Shown here piece by piece: positions 14,696 to 22,812 of a DNA stretch of 33,034 nt. The stretch is from Streptomyces sp. C10-9-1 (lineage in GTDB: Bacteria > Actinomycetota > Actinomycetes > Streptomycetales > Streptomycetaceae). Under the pieces are notes generated by a model. The model saw nothing but the letters and a program-made list of their open reading frames with translations. It was not told where the DNA came from and ran no database searches. The stretch is from contig NZ_JANHKP010000027.1 in NCBI RefSeq assembly GCF_024497955.1, positions 1 to 33,034 of the forward strand, in the 5' to 3' direction. The translations under genes and the position numbers were made by a program. Every line of letters starts with the position of its first letter. Position 1 is the stretch's first letter.

Positions 14696-15180
14696 CCGTG
14701 CTCCGGCCGCTCACAGTCGCGGACGCCCCCGCGATCCGGCGCATCTACAGCGGGGCCGCGGTGACGTTTCTCGGGCGCCCGGCCATGACCGGCCCGGAGG
14801 CCGAAGAGTACGTGCTGCGGGTGCAGGAGTGGGCCTGCGCCGACCCGATCGAGCAATACATCCTCGGTGTGGACATTGGCGGGAACGTGGTCGGCGTCGT
14901 CAAGCTCGGCCGCCGCCCCGGCGGGCACGGACGGGTGAGCTACATCCTGCGCGAAGACTGCTGGGGCCGCGGCTACGCCACGGACGCCGTTCAAGAACTC
15001 GTCACGTTCGCCTTCACCACCGCCGGCCTCTCATCCCTCGGCGCCAAGCACCACCCCGACAACCCCGCCTCGGGCCGGGTGCTGACCAAAGCCGGATTCA
15101 CCCGACTCGGGACACGGAACGGAATGCTCGAATACCGCCTGCCCATGCACGCGTGGCGCCTTCATCACAACCCCACTTGA
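14692..15180 (+). CDS. GNAT family N-acetyltransferase (RimJ/RimL-like), 162 aa
   Basis: 'TVLRPLTVADAPAIRRIY' is a typical N-terminus. 'DCWGRGYATDAVQELVTFAF' is motif A, binding acetyl-CoA through the (R/Q)xxGx(G/A) turn, and 'NPASGRVLTKAGF' is motif B. It transfers an acetyl group to an amine; the substrate is unknown. GTG 14692 overlaps the kinase stop and has AGGGA 4 nt upstream. ATG 14677 is in frame but less likely. Tight coupling with the kinase suggests a common target or pathway. Confidence 0.85.
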   Translation: MTVLRPLTVADAPAIRRIYSGAAVTFLGRPAMTGPEAEEYVLRVQEWACADPIEQYILGVDIGGNVVGVVKLGRRPGGHGRVSYILREDCWGRGYATDAVQELVTFAFTTAGLSSLGAKHHPDNPASGRVLTKAGFTRLGTRNGMLEYRLPMHAWRLHHNPT

Positions 15181-15497
15181 GCGTTCCGGCCGTAGGCGCC
15201 TCTGCCCGTCGCCGGGCACATTCGCGGCACCGTCATCGAGCATCGGCCAGGCCGCCGGCCTCACCACCCGGACCGCACAGGTCATGGCACCAGCCGCCGC
15301 CAACGCGATGGGGTTCGCCTCCAGCACACCGTGCGAGCCCGCACCGCGCCAGGTGACGGCTCACACCAGTGCCGCGAGCGCGCGTGGAAGGCGTCCGCCG
15401 GCGAACAGTGGGGGCACCCTTAATCATGACCTGTCACTTTGCGGCAGTATCCGCCATGACCCCGGTGCTCCAGGTTCGGCCGGAGACCCTCGGTTCC
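15181..15497. other. Intergenic stretch with ambiguous coding remnants
   Basis: Between 15230 and 15330 both a + frame and a - frame ('EANPIALAAAGAMTCAVRVV') show GC3 bias, but neither has a start, a ribosome site and a credible length. This may be a decayed gene. No clear promoter for the following gene was found. Confidence 0.3.
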
Positions 15498-16373
15498 ATG
15501 AACTTGGTAGACCTCGGCGCTGTCGCCGCCGCCCTACTCACCCCTCCCATCGCCTTCATGAGCGCCCTGTGGGCCAGGCGCGGCAGCAGGCAATCGGCAG
15601 ACGCAGCTCTGGGCGCGGGCGTCAGCCAGGCCAACGCCTCCGTCACAGCGGCCCGTGTTCAGACACGCAGCGAGCTCGAGCTGCGGCAGCAGACCGCGCT
15701 GGCCGACGCGTCCGCTGCCTTCCTCCGTGCCGCTGACGCGCTCGCGCGCACCGTTCAGCATCTGCCCGGTGTCGAGCCCGAGGAACGCCACGCTCAGCTC
15801 GCTGCTCACGACATGGCGGTGGCGACGGCCCTCGGTCCACTGGAGCTTCTGGCTCCGCCGGGCCTGCTGCATCATGCGAAAGCCCTGCTGAAGTACTGCC
15901 AGACGTTGGAGAAGCTTGCCCTGGACAGAGCCGTGCTCCGCTCTGCAGTACAGGCTTTGGAGTCCGGCTGGTGCCATCTCAACCCAGAGGCCTGCGACCA
16001 TGATCATCACAGCTCAGCGTTCGTCGCGTGGCAATTCCTGGTGGACTGGGCCAGCCTGGAGGACGAGGAGCGGTGGAGAGACCGGGACCTCCTCGAGTTC
16101 TGTCTCCAAGAGAGCCAGTGCATGGCCGAGGACGAGACATCCCGACTTCTCTCAGTCGCCGACCGGGTTCCGGCAGCCTGGTCGCAGATGATCGGCGGCT
16201 TTGTCCGCGACCCGCTCATGGAGCAGTACGCCTCCCTGCGCACACCGTTCATCGAAGCCGCTCGCTCGACACAACCTCTGATATCCCCAGTCGAGCCACA
16301 CGGTTCGGTGACGCCAGCAAGCATCGGCGCAGCTGTCCAGTCGTCGATCTCTGACTTTTCGCCGTCAGCCTGA
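15498..16373 (+). CDS. Membrane-anchored helical protein, unknown function
   Basis: A hydrophobic segment at residues 6-26 ('LGAVAAALLTPPIAFMSALW') is followed by Arg-rich sequence, giving a likely N-out/C-in anchor. About 260 helical, Glu/Ala/Leu-rich cytosolic residues follow with coiled-coil tendency between about 35 and 80. Cys-His clusters occur near the centre ('EACDHDHHSS'). No known domain is recognised. ATG 15498 puts the anchor at the N-terminus. ATG 15456 and 15426 are in frame and possible, and none has a strong ribosome site. It is followed by a short coding remnant and a hairpin. Confidence 0.65.
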   Translation: MNLVDLGAVAAALLTPPIAFMSALWARRGSRQSADAALGAGVSQANASVTAARVQTRSELELRQQTALADASAAFLRAADALARTVQHLPGVEPEERHAQLAAHDMAVATALGPLELLAPPGLLHHAKALLKYCQTLEKLALDRAVLRSAVQALESGWCHLNPEACDHDHHSSAFVAWQFLVDWASLEDEERWRDRDLLEFCLQESQCMAEDETSRLLSVADRVPAAWSQMIGGFVRDPLMEQYASLRTPFIEAARSTQPLISPVEPHGSVTPASIGAAVQSSISDFSPSA

Positions 16374-16385
16374 TCTGTCGCACAG

Positions 16386-16496
16386 ATGACGGTGCCGCCG
16401 CGCGAGATCAGCCGCGAGAAGCAGAACTTGCCCGCCCTCGGCTGGACCGCTGCCGCACAGATCGTCGCGGGAAGCATGGGCATTCCCCTGTTCTAG
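16386..16496 (+). pseudogene. Short coding-like ORF or gene tail (36 aa)
   Basis: From ATG 16386 to TAG 16496 nearly all codons end in G or C and the peptide looks protein-like ('LGWTAAAQIVAGSMGIPLF'). There is no ribosome site and the length is small, so it is more likely the surviving 3' end of a deleted gene than an independent peptide. The family is unknown. Confidence 0.3.
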
Positions 16497-16513
16497 GGCT
16501 CGCTTCTGGACAT

Positions 16514-16540
16514 CCCTCCGGGCGCTCAGCCCCCGGAGGG
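16514..16540. terminator. Hairpin terminator between convergent genes
   Basis: CCCTCCGGG (16514-16522) pairs perfectly with CCCGGAGGG (16532-16540) around a 9-nt loop. It lies between the + genes ending before 16500 and the minus-strand DUF3223 gene ending at 16612, so it can serve both directions. Confidence 0.55.
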
Positions 16541-16611
16541 ACCTGGTCGGCCACCGCCAGCTGTACGCGGCACGCTGCAGTCCCGTCCCAGATCGACGTC
16601 GGATCAGAGGC

Positions 16612-17262
16612 TCACGTACGGGGGCGGCGCCGGTTCTCCTGCCCCGACAGGAGCCCAAGCACAGCACGCTCCTGGTGATGGACGAACCACCGCTCGGCCA
16701 GATCGCGATCCCTGAACTTCCCCAGCCCCTTCTCGGACGACGAGGTCAGTTCGATGGCCTCCCACCCACCGAGCGAATCGGCGAACTCCCTGGCGATGCC
16801 GTTGAAGGAAGGCCCACGGAAGTACGCCACAGCGGTGTCAGTGCTCTCCAGCGGCGCACCGGACTCGTCCGAGATGAGCGAACCAGCCGCCTTGCGGGCT
16901 TCGAAGTAGGCGTTGGCGGTCGCCTTGACCTCGTCCCGCATCACGTTGAGAACCTGCTGGCGGTGGGTCGGAGGCTTCAGGCACGTCAGGTACGAGAAGT
17001 CGATCCGACTTCCGTCCGTACGGATCACCTCGAAGCCAGGATGCGGGCCGCGCTGCGGCGGGGCGATCGCGAAGGCCTCCACACCCGACCCGATCTTGTC
17101 GTCTGCCTCAGGATGCATATCGAGGAGGTCCAGCAGCAGCAGGTGGTCATCCTCCTGATCAACGGTGCTTCCGACGTCATACCGGTACAGCACCTCCCGT
17201 ACGGCTTCCTGCGCCGCTCCCTTCGTCCGATACCAACGCTGCCCAATCCAGAACTCCGCCAC
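16612..17262 (-). CDS. DUF3223 (DCL-like) domain protein, 216 aa
   Basis: The N-terminal about 100 residues match DUF3223: 'EFWIGQRWYRTKGAAQEAV' at the start, 'DLLDMHPEADDKIGSGV' in the middle, and 'GFEVIRTDGSRIDFSY' at the end. The domain is the DCL fold of plant chloroplast DCL proteins and is also found in plant RNA polymerase V; bacterial members are uncharacterised but often sit in accessory DNA. The second half is helical and unknown. GTG 17262 has AAGGGA about 8 nt upstream. A 408-bp gap separates it from the helicase operon on the same strand, so it is probably transcribed on its own. Confidence 0.8.
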   Translation of the reverse strand: MAEFWIGQRWYRTKGAAQEAVREVLYRYDVGSTVDQEDDHLLLLDLLDMHPEADDKIGSGVEAFAIAPPQRGPHPGFEVIRTDGSRIDFSYLTCLKPPTHRQQVLNVMRDEVKATANAYFEARKAAGSLISDESGAPLESTDTAVAYFRGPSFNGIAREFADSLGGWEAIELTSSSEKGLGKFRDRDLAERWFVHHQERAVLGLLSGQENRRRPRT

Positions 17263-17312
17263 GAACTATTCCCTTTCATCCGACGGTTCTGCTCCACCCT
17301 GCGGCACGCACC

Positions 17313-17585
17313 ATGCCGACGACCGTGCATTTTGGATACCAACGCCCCGAATTGCATATTCATTCCCACCTCGCACGCCCGGGCGCTCTCCTGGCAACTT
17401 CCTCGTCCTCCCCTCGCCAGAGCAGGGATTTCGAGATCGTTCAGGCCGGCTATGAGCGAGCGCCGTACTTCCTCACATGCATGACAGAACCGGACGACAG
17501 CAACCTCCCGCTCGCCCCGTCCGAAGCGCCGTCGGCGGCGCTCGACGCGAACGCCCGGCAGGCAAGTGCGTGCTCTGACCTGTAG
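17313..17585 (+). CDS. Possible small protein (90 aa), low confidence
   Basis: This + frame within the 17263-17670 gap has moderate GC3 bias, better in its second half ('VQAGYERAPYFLTCMTEPDD'). It has no good ribosome site. It would be divergent from the DUF3223 gene. The first part is relatively AT-rich and probably contains that gene's promoter, so the real coding part, if any, may be shorter. No family is recognised, and nothing else was seen in the gap. Confidence 0.25.
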   Translation: MPTTVHFGYQRPELHIHSHLARPGALLATSSSSPRQSRDFEIVQAGYERAPYFLTCMTEPDDSNLPLAPSEAPSAALDANARQASACSDL

Positions 17586-17670
17586 GGGCCAAGAGGGGCA
17601 GTGCCACCAGTCCACGTAGGGGCGGCTCTCGCTCACCGTCAGGCCAATCCACGGCACTGGACGAACTACT

Positions 17671-19980
17671 TCACTGGCGGCGCACTGGGATGGGTGTGGG
17701 CGGCTGGATTCCCAGATCTGCGAGCGTCTGGCGGCGCTGTGGGGACAGGCCTGCCCATCGGCGACGGATGTTGGTGAGCCATTGCCCGAGGCGCACTGGT
17801 CCGGTGGCGAGCTGTTCTGTGTGCCGCTGGGGCACGTTGAGGTGGCCTTCTCTGGTGAGGAAGGACTCGGCTGCTTCCAGTCCGCGTTGGAAGGCCTGTT
17901 CTCGTGCGGAAAGTGGGGGCTGCTGCACGGAGGGTGTGTTGGTGTCCAGGCCGAGGTCTTGCAGGAGGAGGAGTTGGCCGGGGTGGGCGGGCGGGGTGTT
18001 GTGCTGGGTGCGGAGCCACTCCCCCAGGCGGATGCCTTCGTCGGTGACGTAGGTGCGGGGGATGTCGGTGAGGGTGTGGCCAGCTTGCTGATGGCGGCGG
18101 GCGGCGTGGTAGGTGCGTTGCCAGGTCAGGGGCCAGGGTGGGTTCCAGTGCGGGTCGAGGCCTGCGAGGGCCTTTGTGCGGGCGGGGGTGAGCTGGTCGG
18201 CGCGTTTGCGTTGGGTGGCAAGCCAGCGGCCGAGGGCGAAGCCGGTGTCGGGGTCGTGGTGGTCGACGGGGGCGGCGAGGTGGCCGTGGGTGGTGGCGTA
18301 GGCGGCTGCGTGGGCGAGGCCACGGTCCCAGGCTTGTTGGCGGGGGTTCCAGAAGATGCCGAGTTGTTCGAGGGCGTGGGCGCGGGCGGTGTCGAGGGCG
18401 TTTTGGTTGTGGAGGTGGCGTTGCCAGGTGAGCCAGCGTCCGAGCGGGTAGCCGACGGGGTCTTCGTAGGTCTGGGGGATGTCGAGGTGGTGGTGGGTGC
18501 GGTGGTAGCGGCGGGCTGAGGCCAGACCGCGGCGCCATTCGGCGCTTTTTGGTTTGAGGACGCGCAGGGTGAGGGCGAGGGCGACCTCTTCGGCTCTGGT
18601 GGGGCGGTCGAAGTGGAGCCAGTGGCCGGGTTCGCCCGGGTGGGTGGGGCGGTGGGTGCGGGGGTCGGCGAGGCGGGCGGTGATGCGGTCGTCGTGGGCG
18701 CGGAGGGCTTGGATGGTGCGCCACAGGGGGGTGTAGGCATCGGCGCCGAGGAGGTCGTCGGGGTTTTCGTCGGGGGTGAGGTAGACGGGGACGATCAGGG
18801 TGGCCTTCTTGTTCGCGCCTGGTTGCTGGCGTAGGGCGCGGCCGACGGCCTGGACGGTGTCGACGGGGCTGTTCTTGGGGTCGGCGAAGACGACGGCGTC
18901 GATGGCGGGGACGTCGATGCCTTCGCCCAGGACGCGGGCGTTGGCGAGGACGGCGGGTTGTTCGGGGTGGGTGTGGGCGGCGAAGTCGAGGAGGATGCGG
19001 CGTCGGACGCGGGGTGGGTGGGTGCCGCTGATCCACTGTGACCACAGTCCTTCGGGCTGCAGGTCGGTGGGGAGGGCGGCGGCGGTGTCGGGGAGGGTGG
19101 TGGCGAACGCGCGGGCCTCGGAGACGCGGTGGTGGAAGGTCAGGACGCGGCGGAGTTGGTGGTCGTGGATGGCTTTGAGGACGGCGACTTGGCGGCCGGC
19201 GAGGCGCAGGCCGTCGACGCCTGCGCCGGGGCCGGTGGCGAGCCAGTCGCGCAGGGTGGTGTCGTCGATGACGGGGACGAGGATCTGGTAGTCGGCCAGC
19301 AGGCCGAGGTCGATGGCGTCGGAGAGGGTGAGGCGGTAGGCGACGGGCCCGAAGAGGGTTTCGTCGTCCATGGAGGCGACCGTCTCCGCGTCCCCGTCGC
19401 GGTCGGCGTCTGCGTCCCAGATGCGGGGGGTGGCGGTGAGATAGAGGCGCCGGCAGGCCGGGACCTGGTCGTCGTGGTGGATCGCGGCCCAGGCTTTGCC
19501 GAGGCGGCCAGCAGTGCGGTGGGCCTCGTCGACGACCACCAGGTCCCAAGGCGGCAGGCCATAGGTCTGGTGGGCGGTGACGACGGCGGGCAGAGAGGCG
19601 TAGGTGGCGTAGACCGTCACCGCCTCCCCGGTGCTGCTGGTGGTCAGGGCGGCGAGCTCGGCGGGGCTGGTGGTCATAGGCAGGTCACCGGCCGGGGTGT
19701 GGTCGATGGCCTGCCGCGCCGAACAGACAGCCACCGTCGTGCCTTTACGGCCGGCCGCGTGCCAGGAACGGGCCGTCTGCGACAGGAGATCCAGCGTCGG
19801 GAGCAGCACCAAGACCCGGCCGTGAGCAGCGATGCGGGCTGTGGTGCGGGCGGCGATCAGGGTCTTACCGGTACCGCAGGCGGCGATCACGCTGGCCCTG
19901 GAATGGGTTCGGAGTGTGTTGATGGCTGCTGTGACTGCTTCCTTCTGGTGCGGTCGCAGGTCCATGTGGGTGGGCGGCAT
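17671..19980 (-). CDS. SF2 DEAH helicase with four helicase-associated repeats (769 aa)
   Basis: Motif I is 'ACGTGKT' (GTGKT 36-40), motif II is 'DEAH' (151-154) and motif III is 'TATPR' (182-186). A RecA2 half carries 'QAVGRALRQ' (motif VI). The last about 300 residues hold four helicase-associated (HA) repeats, each with a 'W..GL..A..Y....GHL..P' and 'LG.WL..QR' pattern. HA repeats are seen in actinomycete helicases with possible nucleic-acid contacts. Predicted role: ATP-driven DNA translocation or unwinding. ATG 19980 has AGGAG 3 nt upstream, 16 bp after the upstream ATPase gene, so it is the last gene of the five-gene operon. A few minus-strand reading frames overlap it, but this one carries the motifs. 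Confidence 0.92.
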   Translation of the reverse strand: MPPTHMDLRPHQKEAVTAAINTLRTHSRASVIAACGTGKTLIAARTTARIAAHGRVLVLLPTLDLLSQTARSWHAAGRKGTTVAVCSARQAIDHTPAGDLPMTTSPAELAALTTSSTGEAVTVYATYASLPAVVTAHQTYGLPPWDLVVVDEAHRTAGRLGKAWAAIHHDDQVPACRRLYLTATPRIWDADADRDGDAETVASMDDETLFGPVAYRLTLSDAIDLGLLADYQILVPVIDDTTLRDWLATGPGAGVDGLRLAGRQVAVLKAIHDHQLRRVLTFHHRVSEARAFATTLPDTAAALPTDLQPEGLWSQWISGTHPPRVRRRILLDFAAHTHPEQPAVLANARVLGEGIDVPAIDAVVFADPKNSPVDTVQAVGRALRQQPGANKKATLIVPVYLTPDENPDDLLGADAYTPLWRTIQALRAHDDRITARLADPRTHRPTHPGEPGHWLHFDRPTRAEEVALALTLRVLKPKSAEWRRGLASARRYHRTHHHLDIPQTYEDPVGYPLGRWLTWQRHLHNQNALDTARAHALEQLGIFWNPRQQAWDRGLAHAAAYATTHGHLAAPVDHHDPDTGFALGRWLATQRKRADQLTPARTKALAGLDPHWNPPWPLTWQRTYHAARRHQQAGHTLTDIPRTYVTDEGIRLGEWLRTQHNTPPAHPGQLLLLQDLGLDTNTPSVQQPPLSAREQAFQRGLEAAESFLTREGHLNVPQRHTEQLATGPVRLGQWLTNIRRRWAGLSPQRRQTLADLGIQPPTPIPVRRQ

Positions 19981-19996
19981 GCTCTCCTGCCGGTCG

Positions 19997-21325
19997 TCAG
20001 GCTCGGACGCGGTGGTGGGCCAGGTGGGCGAGGACCTGCTGGTTGGCTTCCCAGCCGTCGGGGAATTTCGCGGGGACGCCGAGGTGGACGGGGTCGTTGG
20101 AGGGGTGGCTGTCGAGCAGGTCAGCGATGCCAGAGCGTGCGACCACGATGCAGGCGTGCCGGTGGCGTGAGGCAAGCACGCACAGACGGCCGGCTTCGAG
20201 GTGGAAAGCGGAGGCGTCGCGGCGTCCGGATAGGGGGTGCAGGACGATGGTGATCGCGTACTCGCGGCCCTGGAGGCGGTTGGCGGTGTCGGCGCGGATG
20301 CCGTGGGTGCGGGGGCTGTGGTTGAGGAGTTGCTGGATGAGGCGGGCTTGTTCGCGGTGGGCTGTGCCGATGGCGATGTCTTTGGCTTCGAGCTCGCGTC
20401 CGGAGGGGCGTTTCTCGCAGACGGCTTGGGTGCCGCGGTCCAGCAGCCGGGCGGCGAGGGCGACGGTGGCGCGGGCTGCTTCGGGGTCGGTGCGGGCGGT
20501 GTGCCGGGGTGCCAGTTCGTACAGGGCCCAGCCGGAGCGGGCTGCTTCCTCGATGGTGTCGTCGAGGGTGCTGCGCATGCCACTGGTGGTGAAGTGCAGG
20601 CTGCGTGTCTGGGGGGCGGTGCCGGCTTTGAAGGGGGTGAAGGGGTAGAAGGCGCGAGAGACGAGGCTCGCCGCTGAGGGCGGAAGGCGCCAGGAGACGG
20701 GGAGTCTGCGGATGGTGGCGTCGTTGTGGTTCATCAGGACGGCGACGGCACTGTTCATGGGGTCGTGAGGCAGACCGATCCAGCGGGGGGTGTGGATGGT
20801 GGAGAACGGGTCGAGCTGGCCGGGATCTCCAACGAAGAGGGCTTGCTCGAAGAGCTTGGCGATCAGCAGCAGGGCGTCGGAGCGCATTTGGTACGCCTCG
20901 TCGATGATGGCCCACCGCCAGCGGGGGCCGTCGATGTTCGCCCATTTCTTGGCGGTAGCGACGATGACGTCGCAGGTGAGGACGTCTTTGATGTCCGTGC
21001 TGATGGTCGTGTCCGCCAGGCCGTAGATGCGTTCGGGGACCTGGTAGGTGTGGCCGGTGAGGCGCCCCAGGCGCAGCCGGGGGGCTTGGGGGTCGGCGAG
21101 GCGGATGAGGAGGTCGTCGACCTGGTGGTTGGTCTGGGCGACGATGATGCACCGTTCGCCGGCTGCGGCGAGGGTGCGGGCGGCCTGGGCGACCAGGGTG
21201 GATTTCCCGGCACCGGGCGGAGAGTCGACGACGAGGGCCTGGTCGGTGCCGGCGGCGAGCGCGTCAAGGACGCCGTCGACGGCCGCGCCGGCCATCTCGG
21301 CGGGTGAAGGTGCGGGTTGGGTCAT
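19997..21325 (-). CDS. SF1 (Upf1-like) DNA/RNA helicase or ATPase (442 aa)
   Basis: Walker A is 'PPGAGKS' (36-42), and Walker B is 'IIDEAY' around Asp142-Glu143. Motif III is 'GDPGQLDP' (from 166), 'SWRLP' (211-215) is motif IV-like, 'RLQGREY' near 351-357 is motif V, and 'LASRHRHACIVV' near 384-395 is motif VI. The compact layout fits AAA_11/AAA_12 (Upf1-like SF1B) enzymes rather than UvrD. It starts at ATG 21325 in an ATGA overlap with the upstream gene. With the neighbouring Cas4/AddB-like nuclease it could form a RecBCD/AddAB-like helicase-nuclease split over two chains (inference). Confidence 0.88.
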   Translation of the reverse strand: MTQPAPSPAEMAGAAVDGVLDALAAGTDQALVVDSPPGAGKSTLVAQAARTLAAAGERCIIVAQTNHQVDDLLIRLADPQAPRLRLGRLTGHTYQVPERIYGLADTTISTDIKDVLTCDVIVATAKKWANIDGPRWRWAIIDEAYQMRSDALLLIAKLFEQALFVGDPGQLDPFSTIHTPRWIGLPHDPMNSAVAVLMNHNDATIRRLPVSWRLPPSAASLVSRAFYPFTPFKAGTAPQTRSLHFTTSGMRSTLDDTIEEAARSGWALYELAPRHTARTDPEAARATVALAARLLDRGTQAVCEKRPSGRELEAKDIAIGTAHREQARLIQQLLNHSPRTHGIRADTANRLQGREYAITIVLHPLSGRRDASAFHLEAGRLCVLASRHRHACIVVARSGIADLLDSHPSNDPVHLGVPAKFPDGWEANQQVLAHLAHHRVRA

Positions 21326-22812
21326 CGCTGGGGCTCCTCGGCCTCGTCCAGGGCGATGGGGTGGTCGTGCTGGGGGCCGCCGTGGGTCCAGGTGGTGTTG
21401 TCGCGGCTGGGGAAGGGCGGCTGGCGGAAGAACTCCGGCGCGAGGGTGAGTTGGAGGATGTCTCCGACTGCGGGGACGGACGTGCGGTTGGGTTTGGCGA
21501 CGGTGCCCTTTTGGGTGGTGACCTCGAGCAGGAGGTCGGTGCCGCCGTCGCGCGGTGTGATGTCGCGGATGGCCAGGTGCACGCGGGGGTTGTGGGGGCT
21601 GGCCAGAAGGTGTCCGACATCCAGGCGTACCGGGTCGGTGGTGTGCAGGGTGAAGCGTGGCCAGAGCTGGAGGCGGCCGGTGGGGCCGGTGATGGTGCGG
21701 TCGGGGTCGGTGTCGATGACGGTGCCGGCGAGTGCTTCTCCGGTGGTGCGCCGTTCGGCCATGACGAAGGGGTCTTCCAGGGCGCGGCGCGCTTCGAAGG
21801 CGCCGGCGGCCTGTTCGAGGCGGGCCAGGCGGCGGGCGGCGGAGACCGCGTCGTCCTTGATGGGCTGGGGGCGGCCGTCGTCGGCGAGGTAGGTGCTGAA
21901 GGCGGTGAAGCGGTCGCGGTCGGTGTCCCAGCGGCGGTGCGCGTCCGGGGTCTGGGGCAGGCTGCGCAGCAGGCCGAGGGCGTTCCAAGCGTCGTCCCAG
22001 GCGGGGGTCAGATAGGTGCGCAGGAGGTCGTGCAGTCGTTGGGTGTGCCGGGTCATGGCGGCGGTGTTGCCTTCCTCGGCGGCGGTGTCGAAGGCCGTGA
22101 GGAGGGGGTCGAGTTCGATGGTGTCGAAGGAGGGGTCGGTGGCTGGGCCGGCGGGCTGACGGTGGGGGGCTTCGGCGGCGAGCGCTGCGTGCAGGCCGGT
22201 GGTGCCGGGTGGCGGGTTGATCCAGGCCAGGAGGGTGGCGAGGTGTTCGTCCTCCAGGGGGCTCTGGCCGGTGACCCAGTGGGTGGTCAGCAGGTCGGTC
22301 AGGGCCAGCAGCAGGGCTGAGCCGGGGTGTTCGGCGTGTTCGGCGAAGAAGGTCAGCCATTGGCCGAGGCGGCCGACGCTGCGGTCGGGGTCGGCCGTTT
22401 CGGGTGTGTCGGTGAAGCGCAGGGCGCGGCCCAGCCGGTCGATGTAGTGGAGGGACTTGCGGTTGGCGACGAGGAGTTGGGGGGCGTGCGTGCGGCGGTG
22501 GCGGGCGGCTTTGGTGCCGCGGGCGGGGAGGCGTTCGGTGCCGGGGAAGCTGTCGATGTAAGTGAGGATGCCGTCGGCCAGGTCGTTCAGGAGTGCGGTG
22601 GGTCTGCCGCGTGGGGGTGCGATGAGCAGGTTCGGGTGGGCCTGGTCGTCGCCGTACATGAAGGCCAGCGGGGTTGCTTCGGTGCCGGCGCGGTTGAGCG
22701 GCAGGAAGATCAGGGGTCGCTCGGCGAGGTGGAAATGGCGGATGGTGCTGGCGTCCTGGGCCTGTTCGGTGTCCGCGGCCTGCAGGCGCAGCAGGGTGGT
22801 GAGCAGGCTCAT
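21322..22812 (-). CDS. Unknown protein of nuclease/helicase operon (496 aa)
   Basis: No domain is recognised. The N-terminus is helical; 'FHLAERPLIFLPLNRAGTEA' and 'PLAFMYGDD' resemble a nucleotide- or end-binding module only loosely. The middle is Leu/Ala helical. The C-terminal about 130 residues have repeated beta strands ('RVHLAIRDITPR', 'DLLLEVTTQKGTV') that suggest an OB- or SH3-like barrel. It overlaps the genes on both sides as ATGA, so translation is coupled and the product probably works with the nuclease and the ATPase at fixed stoichiometry. Confidence 0.8.
   Translation of the reverse strand: MSLLTTLLRLQAADTEQAQDASTIRHFHLAERPLIFLPLNRAGTEATPLAFMYGDDQAHPNLLIAPPRGRPTALLNDLADGILTYIDSFPGTERLPARGTKAARHRRTHAPQLLVANRKSLHYIDRLGRALRFTDTPETADPDRSVGRLGQWLTFFAEHAEHPGSALLLALTDLLTTHWVTGQSPLEDEHLATLLAWINPPPGTTGLHAALAAEAPHRQPAGPATDPSFDTIELDPLLTAFDTAAEEGNTAAMTRHTQRLHDLLRTYLTPAWDDAWNALGLLRSLPQTPDAHRRWDTDRDRFTAFSTYLADDGRPQPIKDDAVSAARRLARLEQAAGAFEARRALEDPFVMAERRTTGEALAGTVIDTDPDRTITGPTGRLQLWPRFTLHTTDPVRLDVGHLLASPHNPRVHLAIRDITPRDGGTDLLLEVTTQKGTVAKPNRTSVPAVGDILQLTLAPEFFRQPPFPSRDNTTWTHGGPQHDHPIALDEAEEPQR

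Noticed and set aside
17025..17657. Minus-strand 210-residue frame upstream of the DUF3223 gene
   Set aside because: Only a few codons near 17640 look coding; the rest overlaps DUF3223 in another frame with poor bias.
17666..19549. Minus-strand 627-residue Pro/Arg-rich frame
   Set aside because: Shadow of the helicase gene in another frame; composition is not protein-like and the helicase motifs are in the other frame.
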